Positions 1 to 9,148 of a DNA stretch of 64,000 nt are shown in pieces. The position numbers and the translations under genes were made by a program. The DNA is from Desulfarculales bacterium UBA696 (GTDB lineage Bacteria; Desulfobacterota; Syntrophobacteria; Syntrophobacterales; Syntrophobacteraceae), in NCBI GenBank assembly GCA_002298995.1, contig DBMO01000034.1, positions 62,001 through 126,000 on the forward strand, in the 5' to 3' direction. The notes beneath the pieces were generated by a model, which saw nothing but the letters and a program-made list of their open reading frames with translations, was not told the origin of the DNA and did no database searches. How positions within the stretch are numbered: position 1 is the first letter of the stretch; every line of letters begins with the position of its first letter.

Positions 1-50
1 ATAGTCTTTCTGGCCGTGAGGGGCAACATCCCGATCAGCGGGCAGCAGGA

Positions 51-123
51 GGGCGGGTAGCTCAGCTGGGAGAGCATCGGCCTTACAAGCCGGGGGTCAC
101 AGGTTCGAGCCCTGTTCCGCCTA
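51..123 (+). tRNA. tRNA-Val (anticodon TAC)
   Basis: The cloverleaf folds fully. The 7-bp acceptor stem GGGCGGG pairs with TCCGCCT, with G-U pairs at both ends, followed by TA and the D stem GCTC. The anticodon loop CTTACAA reads valine codons GUA/GUN. The T-arm is ACAGG-TTCGAGC-CCTGT. The discriminator base is A at 123. CCA is not encoded, so it must be added after transcription. It lies 20 bp upstream of tRNA-Asp and is probably co-transcribed with it. Confidence 0.95.
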
Positions 124-143
124 TCAAACCAAAGTTAAATACC

Positions 144-220
<77 letters not shown>

Positions 221-228
221 GTTTGATC

Positions 229-266
229 AAAGGGCTACGCAATTTGCGTAGCCCTTTTGATTTTTT
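229..266 (+). terminator. Rho-independent terminator of the tRNA pair
   Basis: A perfect stem AAAGGGCTACGC / GCGTAGCCCTTT with loop AATTT is followed by TTGATTTTTT. It starts 8 bp after the tRNA-Asp CCA end and ends the tRNA transcript. Confidence 0.9.
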
Positions 267-267
267 A

Positions 268-286
268 GGGGGTACGATGGGGTACG
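268..286. repeat. Short direct repeat GGGGTACG x2 beside tRNA-Asp
   Basis: GGGGTACG occurs at 269-276 and 279-286, one helical turn (10 bp) apart, directly between the tRNA terminator and the integrase remnant. Spacing and position resemble arm-type integrase binding sites. That role is inferred only from location. Confidence 0.4.
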
Positions 287-335
287 GGCCTCTATGAATA
301 CGCTCCCAGCCTAGTTCAAGAGACGTGGATAATTT

Positions 336-578
336 TCATCCGATAACTCCGGGATAACCGTCCTGCCGAAATCGACCAGGCTTCCGCAAATCCTGGAGCG
401 CTCTCAGGGGTACTTTGAGGGTTCGGAGTGCCTCAGCTACAAGCCTTTCCCTGAATCTGCCTCCCAGGTTTTTCATAACGGTTCTAAGCCGTCCCTTACT
501 TTGGAGATATCGCTCGGTCGTGCTGAAAGCCCGCGAATGCCGTGACATCCGAAGGGCTTCACTTTGGCGACCCTGCAA
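336..578 (-). pseudogene. Tyrosine recombinase (integrase) C-terminal remnant
   Basis: The minus-strand frame reads SRHSRAFSTTERYLQ. This matches the last active-site box of tyrosine integrases (HxxR-like region, then STTERYL, where Tyr is the nucleophile). The upstream catalytic boxes (Arg, HxLRH) are missing because a stop lies just upstream of 578. Only the last roughly 45 conserved residues plus a tail survive. It sits about 115 bp from the tRNA-Asp 3' end, the usual position of an island integrase. It is most likely a decayed leftover of an excised or degraded element. The motif is short, so the family call is moderately sure. Confidence 0.55.
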
Positions 579-732
579 AGCTCACGGGGAGAGTCGCGGT
601 TGTCGCTATACGGCTAGCCCTTATGGCATTCAACAATTTGGGCTAAGACATACTCGCTGCCTGATGAGCCATTATTTGACTCATGAGCCGCGACATTCTC
701 CTTGAAAGGCAGATATCCGTGCGGTTTCCCTG

Positions 733-2166
733 TCATTTATGCAATGCGCCTACGGGATTTTCCTGTGCCTCAAACTTTGGGCTGATGAGGTTCTCGAATG
801 AGAAGATCTCGTCCCACTTTTCCTGCGTCAGCAGTTTTCTTTCCTTGACAACTATTTCATGCAGCGATTTTCCGGTTAAATAGCCCTCTCGAGCGATTTC
901 GGCGCATTGTTTGTAGCCGAGAGAAGGCTTCAGCACAGTCACAATGCCGAGTGAATTTAGCACCATGTCGCGGGTGCGGTCCGCATTGGCCGTGATGCCT
1001 TCGATACAGTTTACCCGCAAGCTCTCGACGGCGCGTTCCATCGTGACGATCGATGCGAACAGGGCAAAAGTGATCACCGGTTCCATAACGTTGAGTTGGA
1101 GTTGTCCCGCGGAGGCGGCCAGCGTCACCGTGGTATCGAGTCCAATCACCAGGAACCCCGTCTGGTTCACCACCTCCGGGATGACAGGGTTGACCTTGCC
1201 AGGCATGATTGATGATCCCGGCTGCATCTGCGGCAGGTTGATTTCGTTCAATCCGCAGCGTGGACCGGAGGCAAGCATGCGGATATCGTTGCATATCTTG
1301 GTGAGCTTGGCCGAGGTGTGCTTTAGAACTCCGGACAGAAGTATATAGTCGCCGGTATCCGATGTGGCTTCGATCAGGTCTTCGGCAAGTGTGAACTGGA
1401 TTCCGGTAAGCTCCGAAAGGTACTTTACAGCGAGTGCTGGGTAGCCGGGTGCGGCGGTCACCGTTGTGCCGATTGCGGTCGCACCGAGATTGACACCCTG
1501 CAGAATTTTGCGAACATCTTTGATCCTGTCGATCTCCTCGCCTATGGTGGTGCCCCAGCCGTGGAATTCCTGCCCGAGTGACATCGGGACTGCGTCCTGG
1601 AGATGGGTTCGCCCCATCTTCAACACATTTTCGAACTCCTTCGCCTTTGCAAAGAAAGCATCCCGAAGCCTCCCAAGCGCCGCCATATAGCTTTCCAGCC
1701 GCAGGATCAAACCCAGGTGGAATGCCGTCGGATAGACGTCGTTGGTGGATTGCCCGAAGTTCACATGATCGTTTGGATTGACGTAATGGTACTCGCCTTT
1801 CTTGTGGCCGAGGCTCTCAAGAGCAAGGTTTGCAATCACCTCGTTGGCATTCATGTTGACCGAGGTTCCGGCACCACCCTGAATGAAATCGGTTACAAAA
1901 TGTTCGAGCATCTCGCCCGCGATCAGCCGGTCGCAGGCAGCCATGATCGCTTCGGCGATTTTGGGGTCGAGCACGCCAAGTTCACGATTCGCCATGGCAG
2001 CGGCCTTCTTCACATACCCGAAAGCCTTGATAAAATTGGGTTCCCTTGATACCGGCATTCCTGTTATATGAAAATTCTCTTTTCCGCGAAGCGTCTGAAC
2101 ACCATAGTATGCATCGTTCGGGATCTGCTTCTCACCCAGGAAATCCTTCTCTATCCTGTATCCCAT
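733..2166 (-). CDS. aspA: Aspartate ammonia-lyase (aspartase)
   Basis: This 477-aa enzyme of the fumarase/aspartase superfamily reversibly deaminates L-aspartate to fumarate and ammonia in the cytoplasm. The signature GSSIMPGKVNP is present. The segment GAGTSVNMNANEVIAN is the aspartase form, since fumarase C has a GSGTQSNMN-type segment here. HVNFGQSTNDVYPT supplies substrate-contact residues. The length equals the E. coli enzyme (478 aa). The start is fixed by AAGGAG seven bases upstream of ATG. It is the last gene of a minus-strand set after dcuA, which imports or exchanges its substrates. In an anaerobe it can feed fumarate to respiration or assimilate ammonia. Confidence 0.95.
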   Translation of the reverse strand: MGYRIEKDFLGEKQIPNDAYYGVQTLRGKENFHITGMPVSREPNFIKAFGYVKKAAAMANRELGVLDPKIAEAIMAACDRLIAGEMLEHFVTDFIQGGAGTSVNMNANEVIANLALESLGHKKGEYHYVNPNDHVNFGQSTNDVYPTAFHLGLILRLESYMAALGRLRDAFFAKAKEFENVLKMGRTHLQDAVPMSLGQEFHGWGTTIGEEIDRIKDVRKILQGVNLGATAIGTTVTAAPGYPALAVKYLSELTGIQFTLAEDLIEATSDTGDYILLSGVLKHTSAKLTKICNDIRMLASGPRCGLNEINLPQMQPGSSIMPGKVNPVIPEVVNQTGFLVIGLDTTVTLAASAGQLQLNVMEPVITFALFASIVTMERAVESLRVNCIEGITANADRTRDMVLNSLGIVTVLKPSLGYKQCAEIAREGYLTGKSLHEIVVKERKLLTQEKWDEIFSFENLISPKFEAQENPVGALHK

Positions 2167-2301
2167 TGGTCTACTCCTTCGGTTTCACGAGTTCCGCTCT
2201 GGTTTGATTGCCGTTCCAAAATAGACTTCAAATCTCTGTAATCTTTGTTTGTTAGAAGCCTTTTTTCTGGCCGTGCATCTCTGCCGGTTAAGCACCGGGA
2301 C

Positions 2302-3609
2302 TCAGAGAATGAGCATCCCAAAGATGTACCCGAGCACAACAGCGAAAAAAATGGTTAGAACTCCCGGAATAATGAATGGGTGATCGAAGATGTATTTGCC
2401 GATTCGAGTCGAACCGGTATCGTCGAATTCGACCGCCGCAAGCAACGTGGGATAGGTTGGGAGGACAAAAAGAGCACTCACCGCGGGAAAGGCCGCAAGG
2501 GCAGCCACCGGGCTTACCCCCAGCGTCAGGGCAACCGGCATGAGGGCCTTGGCGGTTGCCGCCTGGGAATAAAGAAGCATTGCGGCAAAGAAGAGCACAA
2601 CGGCGAGCATCCATGGATTGGTGGCCAGCAGGTCTCCGGCGAAGATATTGATTTCCTTGATATGCGCCGATACGAATGTCGTCCCGAGCCAGGCGACACC
2701 CAGGACGCAAATGCAGGCACTCATGCCGGACTTAAATGTGGCGGCATTGACGATGTTGCCGGTCTTAACCTTACAAAACAGGCAGATAAGAGAGGCAGCC
2801 GCAAGCATGAAAGTGATAATAGCGTGGTCCCTGGCGAGAATAGGTTTTTTGATCAGGCCGACAGTCGGGCTGATGGCAGTAGCGTAAGAGACCACACAGA
2901 TGATAGCGATTCCGAAAATGAGAACAGAAAGTTTCGATCCAGGTGGAAGGGCTTTGTCTGCCCCAACACTGGACGGATACTTGATGAGTCCTTTGGCCAG
3001 GCGTTCCTGATATACAGGATCATCTTCCAGTTCTTTGCCCAGGAAGTTGGTTACAACGGCTCCAAGCATGCATGCGATAAAGGTGCTGGGAACGGTGATA
3101 AGCAGGAGTTTCACATAATCAATACCGGTCGGTTCCAATGCGGAGGCGAAAAAGACGACCGCCGCGGAAATTGGTGAAGCGGTGATGGCAATCTGAGAAG
3201 CAACCGTTCCAATGGCGAGAGGCCGTGATGGACGTATTCCCTCCTTTTTGGCCACCTCCGCAATTACAGGCAGGGCCAGAAAGGCGGTATGGCCGGTGCC
3301 GGCAAACAAGGTCATCAGGTAGGTGACTGCCGGCGCAAGAAAGGTTATGTGCTTGGGGTTTTTCTTCAAAATGCCTGCAGCAACTTGCACGAGGTAGTCC
3401 AAACCGCCTGCCTCCTGCATTGCTGCAATAGCAGCTATCACTCCCATAATAATAAGAATGACATCGAACGGGATGTCGCCAGGTTTCAAGCCGAACACCA
3501 GACTAAGAACAAGAACTCCGAAGCCTCCGGCATAACCTATCCCGATACTGCCGAGCCTTGCTCCAAGCCAGATAAAAGCTAATACAACCAGCAGCTCAAC
3601 TACCCACAT
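2302..3609 (-). CDS. dcuA: Anaerobic C4-dicarboxylate transporter DcuA
   Basis: This 435-aa polytopic inner-membrane protein resembles E. coli DcuA (433 aa) along its whole length. The matches include the N-terminal ELLVVLAFIWLGARLGSIGIG-type helix, GLDYLV, AGTGHTAFLALPVIAEVAK, ITASPISAAVVF, FKAGMSAC-like and YSQAATAKALMP segments. DcuB differs at these positions. It exchanges or takes up aspartate, fumarate, malate and succinate. AGGAGAG precedes the ATG. It lies between the exported protein at 3649-4149 (39 bp gap) and aspA (135 bp gap), so the three probably form one operon serving aspartate/fumarate metabolism. Confidence 0.93.
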   Translation of the reverse strand: MWVVELLVVLAFIWLGARLGSIGIGYAGGFGVLVLSLVFGLKPGDIPFDVILIIMGVIAAIAAMQEAGGLDYLVQVAAGILKKNPKHITFLAPAVTYLMTLFAGTGHTAFLALPVIAEVAKKEGIRPSRPLAIGTVASQIAITASPISAAVVFFASALEPTGIDYVKLLLITVPSTFIACMLGAVVTNFLGKELEDDPVYQERLAKGLIKYPSSVGADKALPPGSKLSVLIFGIAIICVVSYATAISPTVGLIKKPILARDHAIITFMLAAASLICLFCKVKTGNIVNAATFKSGMSACICVLGVAWLGTTFVSAHIKEINIFAGDLLATNPWMLAVVLFFAAMLLYSQAATAKALMPVALTLGVSPVAALAAFPAVSALFVLPTYPTLLAAVEFDDTGSTRIGKYIFDHPFIIPGVLTIFFAVVLGYIFGMLIL

Positions 3610-3648
3610 AGTCTCTCTCCTGAATAAATGCGGGTGACCGCCAACGGG

Positions 3649-4149
3649 TTAAGGGAGCTTGTATGTGCCGCTCAGATCGTTTGAAAACCCGCCTATCCCC
3701 GTTTCATTGTCCTGGTTGAAAATCATTGACCAGGTGAAACGAAGATTACCTGTTATTCCTTTGGCCTGGCCGGTTCCGCCAATGATGTTTCCGGTGATAC
3801 TGCTTCCCTTCTCCATCCGGGCGCCTTTCATGACGAGATATATTTCGTCACCATCCAGACTCCGCCATACGGAACGAATTTCGCTGCCCATTTCGGTGTC
3901 TGAAAGGCCGATGCATTCGGCCCAGAAGTCGCTTTTCTTACCTATCTTGTTGGTGAGTCTCACGTGACCGGCAAGTTTGAAGAGCGATGCTTCCCTCTGA
4001 TTTCCTAATGCGAGCACCTCCTTGTGACCATTTGCGTCCCATGTGCCGTTGAATGTGCCCTCTTCGGCGGCCAGAACCAATGCAGCATTAATTCCAGCCA
4101 GGCACAAGAAAAGCAAAACAAGAAAAACGCGGCTTTTTCCATTTCCCAT
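3649..4149 (-). CDS. Exported protein of unknown function
   Basis: This 166-aa protein has a clear Sec signal peptide: basic start MGNGKSR, hydrophobic core FLVLLFLCLAGINAALVL, and an AxA-type site near residue 28. The mature part is small and beta-rich in composition (TFNGTWDANG, LAGHVRLTNK, LSGTYKLP), suggesting a periplasmic or outer-membrane beta-sandwich. I do not recognise the family. GAGGTG lies just upstream of the ATG. It is the first gene before dcuA-aspA, and operator-like site D lies 244 bp upstream. Confidence 0.75.
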   Translation of the reverse strand: MGNGKSRVFLVLLFLCLAGINAALVLAAEEGTFNGTWDANGHKEVLALGNQREASLFKLAGHVRLTNKIGKKSDFWAECIGLSDTEMGSEIRSVWRSLDGDEIYLVMKGARMEKGSSITGNIIGGTGQAKGITGNLRFTWSMIFNQDNETGIGGFSNDLSGTYKLP

Positions 4150-5086
4150 TTCAGCACCTCTCGATCGCGACTTGTTGAGTTATATCTGTTTGCCTTCAAA
4201 GTCTTACGAGTATGTCAACAAAGCTAAGTCTGGCCCAATGTGGGCAATCTGAATGCTTCTCGATTGACTACGAAATGGGTACACAACAGAAGCCAATTGC
4301 ACAAAACTCAGGCTGTGGTTCATTTGACGCCATCGTCTTGGGCACATTGATCTACTTTTTTCTTTGATTTTGACTACAACGGGAAAATGTACAAGTAACA
4401 TTCTGAAAGTTACGGTAAACCAAAAGAGGGGGAATCGATTCCGACATGTAATCAAAGTGGTTGAAGATACTGAGACATGATTCAATTACTCTGAAGAGTG
4501 TGATCTGCTATCGGGAAAAAAGGTAGGAGTTTTTAGACAGGCCAGCTAACCATAATCATTGTTCCTTCGCCTGGTGTGGACTCCAATGAAAACTTTTGAA
4601 GACTGACCCTTGGAGTGTTCATCTTAGGCGATATGCGTGCCAATGCCGGCTGTGACAAGCAATGGCAATGTGGACCTTATCGATAGCTATTGCCTCGATG
4701 CAGTATCCCCGGATTTTCCTCCCAAAATGTTGTAAATTTCCTAATAATGCGGCAGCTTTCGCACTGTGCCTCCGTGATTATTCCGATTCCAAAAACCTTG
4801 GACAAACGCTGTGCATCAGTACTCAAACGATTTGATTGTTGGCATAAAAATAGCTACCCAAAACCCCCATTGTTTACCTGTGGGCATAACACTGTGCGAT
4901 ACCAACTTCTCGTAAATGTATGGGAACTTAATTGAACGTGGCCCTCTGGTTCACTCAAAATCGAAGACCCACGATACAGAGGGTGCCCAGATCCACAGTC
5001 CAAGGCAAAAACTTCCAGTAATTCCTTGCTAGCCCGATTTGCTGTAAGCGCACTTTCCTCTTTCTAACGATAAGGCATTGTCGAAT
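4150..5086. other. Intergenic region between divergent units
   Basis: There is no convincing gene in this 937-bp stretch. Short open frames on both strands lack start signals and protein-like composition. The only structured element found is the GTAAC/GTTAC motif at 4393-4420. Promoters for the minus-strand dcuA unit and the plus-strand kinase must lie here, but no clear -35/-10 or sigma-54 -24/-12 pair could be assigned by eye. Confidence 0.6.
4393..4420 (-). promoter_or_regulatory. Operator-like dispersed motif, site D
   Basis: Read on the minus strand: GTTTACCGTAAC, 9 bp, GTTACTT. The GTAAC/GTTAC pair forms an inverted repeat. The same arrangement occurs at 12235, 14740 and 48910. Here it points toward the exported protein/dcuA/aspA unit, 244 bp from its start codon. 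Confidence 0.6.
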
Positions 5087-7486
5087 ATGAGATGCGGTAA
5101 AAAGGAAGTACCAGGGGATTTAGGTAGAGAGCACTTCCTATTTGCACTACTGCTCTTGTTATCTCTTTTCGTCAATTGCATGGAGACGGGTTTGATCCCA
5201 GCGTACGGGTTGGATCAGCCTCCACTTCTGGATTCTTCCGCCTCCCGCCGAGTTCTAGTTCTGTATTCCTATGGGCTTGGTCTGCCGGCCTACCAGAAGT
5301 TTACACCCGCCTTTGCATCGGCTCTGGAGAGCGCGGGCGTAAAGAACAGCGACATTTACTTTGAGGACCTTGATCTTTTACGCATCAGAGACAAAGAGCA
5401 CAGGGAAGCTCAGGTCAACTTGCTACGACACAAGTACTCAGGGACAAAGATCGATTTGATTATCACCCTGCACGCACCGGCAATGCTCTTCCTTGTCGAT
5501 GATGCAAAAAACGTATTTCCGGATGTTCCGGTGATTTCCTGGATCGTTCAAGAAGGATTGAAATCGGGCAGTACGAATCGGAAGATTTTGCATTTATCGG
5601 CCGGCCTGGATATCAGGGGTACTCTGGAGTATGCGCTTGCATTGTTTCCTCAGACAGAGCAAGTGATATTCATTGGCGGAGTATCGCAAACCGATATCCA
5701 GACCGAGAATGAGGCAAGAGAGATCTTCGCCGGCTGGGAAGGCAAACTGCAATTCGAGTACACCTCAAGCCTATCGGTTGAAGAAATGCTCGAACGGGTC
5801 AAAAATCTCCCGCCCCGGAGCGTAATAATCTATTGGGGATACTTCAAGGACAAAACCGGTCGAACATTTGTTCCCAAGGATCTCGGGAAAATGGTTTTAA
5901 AGAACTCTTCCGCTCCGGTGTTTGTTCTTTATGATACTCTACTCGGCCTCGGTTCAGTTGGTGGATCCCTTCTCAGCTTCGAAGCAGGGGGTACCCTGGC
6001 CGCCGGCCTCGCAATGGATATGTTGAATGGAAAAATCAGCCTCAATGAAACGACTGAACCTCTTGCCAGCAGCCCTTTGCCAATGTTCGACTGGCAGCAG
6101 CTTGAACGATGGGGCGCTCAGATGGATAGTCTTCCTCGAAATAGTATTGTGCTAAATCACAGGGAATCCGTTTTCGATCGCTACAAGTGGGAAATTATAA
6201 TCCTCTCTACTTTCTTGGTTGTTCAAACATCACTTATTTTTGCACTTCTCTTTACCAGGCAACGCAGGAAATCGGCACTGGCTTCGCTCAGGCTGGCTGA
6301 AGAGAAATATAGAAATATTTTTGAGGGGGCGCTTGAAGGTATTTTTGAGACAACCCCCGAAGGTCGGGTAACTACGATTAATACCGCGCTGGCGAAAATG
6401 ATTGGCTATGACTCGCTGGAAGAAGCAATAGCTTCGGTAGGGAACACTATACGTCATGTATGGGTAAATCCCGAACAGCGTTTGGATTTCGCCCAAAAGC
6501 TCGAAGAGCAGGGTGTAGTCCGGGGATACGAGGCCGAGTTTTATCGCAGGGATGGAATCGGGATTTGGGTATCAATCAACTCGAAACGGATTCCTGGAGC
6601 TGATGGAAAAACCCTATGCTACTCAGGCTTCATTGAAGATATCACTGTGCGCAAAAGAGCTGAAGAGGAACTACGGCGGTACCGAAGTCATCTTGAAGAG
6701 ATCATTGAGGAAAGGACCGCTGAGTTGGTAAACGCCAAGGAGCGGGCAGAAGCTGCCGACCTTGTCAAATCCGTCTTTCTGGCCACCATGTCACATGAGC
6801 TTCGCACGCCACTAAACTCGATTATAGGTTTCACCGGCGCCCTTCAGCAGGAGTTGTCGGGCCCTTTGAACGAGGACCAAAAAAAACAACTGGGGATGGT
6901 TCGCGCAAGCGGTTCCCACCTGCTTAACCTGATCAATGATGTTTTGGATATTTCGAAAATTGAAGCAGGACAGTTCGAGGTTGAAGTGGAATCGTTCGAC
7001 CTCCGCGCCATGGTTGAAAAAGTTACCCAGGCCCTAAGACCCATGGCCCGGAAGAAAGGCATCGAACTGGAACTGGAAAATGACCTCTGCATTAACCCTA
7101 TTTCAAGTGATCGGAGACGGGTCGAGCAGATATTGATAAATCTTCTAAGCAACGCGGTGAAATTCACTGACAGAGGCAAAATTCGCGTTGCTTGTTCGAC
7201 AGATGCCGAGTCAGTTTTTATTGAGGTCAGCGATACCGGAATAGGCATAAAAGAGGAGGATATTGACAGGCTTTTCAAGCCTTTCCAGCAAATTCAGACC
7301 GGTTCTGCCCGAAATTTCGATGGCTCCGGCCTGGGTCTTTCTATTTGCAAAAAGCTGCTGGATCTTCTCGGCGGTAAAATTTACGTGACCAGCCAGTGGG
7401 GAAAAGGAAGCACTTTTAGTTTCAGCCTCCCCCTGAAGAGAGAGACCTCGGAAAGAAGGCACTGTAACGACAAAAACCCTGTCTGA
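5087..7486 (+). CDS. Sensor histidine kinase with ABC-substrate-binding-like sensor and PAS
   Basis: This 799-aa membrane kinase has a signal/TM helix at about residues 17-36, a periplasmic domain at about 50-340 of the ABC_sub_bind type (VLVLYSYGLGLPAYQKF, IDLIITLHAPAML), and a second TM at about 367-390. One PAS domain follows (KYRNIFEGALEGIFE), then a coiled linker, HisKA with FLATMSHELRTPLNS (His at about 570), and HATPase with NLLSNAVKFT, DTGIGI and GSGLGLSI. I chose the ATG at 5087; an upstream TTG at 5078 has a poorly spaced AAGG. It is followed 42 bp later by the receiver-rhodanese gene, its likely partner. It is strikingly similar to the kinase at 56296-60546, with 66 of 68 residues identical around the H-box. 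Confidence 0.9.
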   Translation: MRCGKKEVPGDLGREHFLFALLLLLSLFVNCMETGLIPAYGLDQPPLLDSSASRRVLVLYSYGLGLPAYQKFTPAFASALESAGVKNSDIYFEDLDLLRIRDKEHREAQVNLLRHKYSGTKIDLIITLHAPAMLFLVDDAKNVFPDVPVISWIVQEGLKSGSTNRKILHLSAGLDIRGTLEYALALFPQTEQVIFIGGVSQTDIQTENEAREIFAGWEGKLQFEYTSSLSVEEMLERVKNLPPRSVIIYWGYFKDKTGRTFVPKDLGKMVLKNSSAPVFVLYDTLLGLGSVGGSLLSFEAGGTLAAGLAMDMLNGKISLNETTEPLASSPLPMFDWQQLERWGAQMDSLPRNSIVLNHRESVFDRYKWEIIILSTFLVVQTSLIFALLFTRQRRKSALASLRLAEEKYRNIFEGALEGIFETTPEGRVTTINTALAKMIGYDSLEEAIASVGNTIRHVWVNPEQRLDFAQKLEEQGVVRGYEAEFYRRDGIGIWVSINSKRIPGADGKTLCYSGFIEDITVRKRAEEELRRYRSHLEEIIEERTAELVNAKERAEAADLVKSVFLATMSHELRTPLNSIIGFTGALQQELSGPLNEDQKKQLGMVRASGSHLLNLINDVLDISKIEAGQFEVEVESFDLRAMVEKVTQALRPMARKKGIELELENDLCINPISSDRRRVEQILINLLSNAVKFTDRGKIRVACSTDAESVFIEVSDTGIGIKEEDIDRLFKPFQQIQTGSARNFDGSGLGLSICKKLLDLLGGKIYVTSQWGKGSTFSFSLPLKRETSERRHCNDKNPV

Positions 7487-7528
7487 GAATTGGCCATAGC
7501 GGTGCTCATTACATGCCGAGGTGTTTTT

Positions 7529-8503
7529 ATGCCCTCCATCCTCATCGTCGATGACAACAGTCAGAACCTCTATTTGCTGGAATTAATCTTGAAGGCGGAA
7601 GGATATGAGGTTGTTACCGCTGAAAACGGTGAGGAAGCCCTCCGGGTTGCTCGACAAATGGTCCCCGACTTGATAATTACGGATATTTTCATGCCTGTTA
7701 TGGATGGTTTTGTTCTTTGCCGAGAGTGGAAAAAGGACGAAAGACTGGAAAGTATCCCTTTTATTTTTTACACCGCCACATACACCGATCCAAAGGATGA
7801 GAATTATGCGCTCAGCCTCGGAGCCGAAGTGTTCCTCACTAAACCGCAGGAGCCTGAAAAAATAAGGGAGGTTGTACGAGAGGCGCTGTCCAGGAATGCG
7901 GGAGAAGCGGCTGCAAGGCCCATGGACGAAATCGAGACCCTTCTCGGGTATAGTCAGGTTCTGTCTCGAAAACTTGAACAAAAAGCTTCCCAGTTGGAAA
8001 AGGCCAGAACAGAACTCGCTGAGATTTCAACTGCTGGAAACCGGCCTTGCCTTTTATCTGCGCTTGATTTTGTCATCATATTCGGACTGAGCATCCTGCT
8101 GGCTATTACTTTCAATATTTCCAACCCATCCGGAATACCATTTTTTCCCGATCCTCCCGATAAAGTGCCTGCGGTTGACCCCTTCGCAATGGTCGAGGAA
8201 TATCGGCAGGGACGTATTCTCCTAATCGATGCCATGCCCGCAAACTTCTATAACAAACGCCATATAAAAGGTGCTGTTAACATACCGATGTCTCTTTTCG
8301 ACATCATGTATTCCATTAATCTTTCACAATACGGAAGAGATCAAAAAATCGTAGTTTACGGAAACTCAATAAGTGGACCATATGATCTTCAAGTTGCCGG
8401 CAAGCTGATGCTTGCTGGATATACAGATGTCAAGGTGCTGGAAGGTGGATTGACGACCTGGGAGGCAATGGGTTTTCCATTAGATGCCAAGGGTTCCAAA
8501 TGA
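7529..8503 (+). CDS. Receiver-TM-rhodanese fusion protein
   Basis: This 324-aa protein combines two modules not usually joined. Residues 1-120 are a CheY-type receiver with acidic pair D8/D9 and phospho-acceptor D52 in TDIFMPVMDG. A charged, probably coiled linker runs to about 175. One TM helix (FVIIFGLSILLAITF) follows at about 185-205, then a rhodanese domain at about 225-318 (HIKGAVNIPMSLFD, VLEGGLTTWEAMGFPL). The active-site cysteine expected after VVY is absent (VVYGNSISGPY), so sulfur transfer is unlikely. Topology predicts a cytoplasmic receiver and an outward-facing rhodanese. GAGG at 7518-7521 supports the ATG at 7529. It follows the kinase gene and overlaps the MauE-like gene by 4 bp. 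Confidence 0.88.
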   Translation: MPSILIVDDNSQNLYLLELILKAEGYEVVTAENGEEALRVARQMVPDLIITDIFMPVMDGFVLCREWKKDERLESIPFIFYTATYTDPKDENYALSLGAEVFLTKPQEPEKIREVVREALSRNAGEAAARPMDEIETLLGYSQVLSRKLEQKASQLEKARTELAEISTAGNRPCLLSALDFVIIFGLSILLAITFNISNPSGIPFFPDPPDKVPAVDPFAMVEEYRQGRILLIDAMPANFYNKRHIKGAVNIPMSLFDIMYSINLSQYGRDQKIVVYGNSISGPYDLQVAGKLMLAGYTDVKVLEGGLTTWEAMGFPLDAKGSK

Positions 8504-8976
8504 TCACCATTTCTATAAACCGGTTGATCAGGAGTGAGTATCTTTCTTTAGCCTTGAGAATTTATGTAGGCTATCTTTTCGTCTACGCAAGCCTCGGCAA
8601 AATACCCCATCCTGCCCAGTTCGCGGAAGTAATCGCCGACTATAGACTTATTCCATTCATGTTTGTGAATGCGACTGCTATCCTGCTGCCCTGGATTGAA
8701 TTCGTTGCAGGATTTTTCCTTATAATTGGCTACAGATCAAGGGGATCCGCAATTGTGATTGGGATGCTTCTTTTCACTTCTACGGTAATGATCCTGATAA
8801 ATATGTACCAGGCCGCGCCCATTACCTGTGGATGCTATGATGCGGTAGGCGAGCCGATTGGCTGGAAGAAGGTCATGGAAAATACTTTTACGCTGTTTTT
8901 CTCCGCCCAGATATTCTGTTTTGATAAACCTGAGCTATTCAGGAAACTGGGAAACCTTTTGCTCGGTTCGTCATAA
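8500..8976 (+). CDS. MauE/DoxX-family redox-associated membrane protein
   Basis: This 158-aa protein has four predicted TM helices. It has the MauE/DoxX pattern: an early helix with GYLFVYASLGKI, then P..FA.....Y.L.P, an ILLPWIEFVAGF helix, and a C-G-C motif at residues 110-112 in a loop. MauE-like proteins are associated with periplasmic thiol-disulfide chemistry, and the CGC motif could cycle as a dithiol. The ATG overlaps the TGA of the rhodanese fusion (ATGA), implying translational coupling. Stand-alone membrane rhodanese plus MauE pairs are a known arrangement; here the rhodanese has acquired a receiver domain. Confidence 0.8.
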   Translation: MITISINRLIRSEYLSLALRIYVGYLFVYASLGKIPHPAQFAEVIADYRLIPFMFVNATAILLPWIEFVAGFFLIIGYRSRGSAIVIGMLLFTSTVMILINMYQAAPITCGCYDAVGEPIGWKKVMENTFTLFFSAQIFCFDKPELFRKLGNLLLGSS

Positions 8977-9026
8977 CATCTATTTGCCTCCCCAGCCCGA
9001 CATCTGCCTGAGAGAGTGGCCGGTCG
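8971..9026 (+). repeat. 56-bp dispersed repeat, copy 1
   Basis: This is identical to 10832-10887 at 50 of 56 positions with no gaps. The conserved core is GCCTCCCCAG...CGACATCTGCC...GAGAGAGTGGCCGGTCG. It overlaps the last codon and stop of the MauE-like gene. CCTCCC at 8987-8992 can pair with GGGAGG at 9026-9031, enclosing a 33-nt loop. The two copies bracket the patatin gene. Confidence 0.7.
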
Positions 9027-9148
9027 GGAGGACGTTAATGCGGTTGTCATTCGGGAAGGAATTATCTTCTTGTAATTAAATCAGCAGTATGTAATTTGCC
9101 TTGCCCGTGTGGCGTAGCTCAAAAACCTTCAAACCGGAGCACATCACG

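Noticed and set aside
2380..3177. 265-codon plus-strand frame opposite dcuA
   Set aside because: It is antisense to a full-length, well-matched DcuA; composition is not protein-like.
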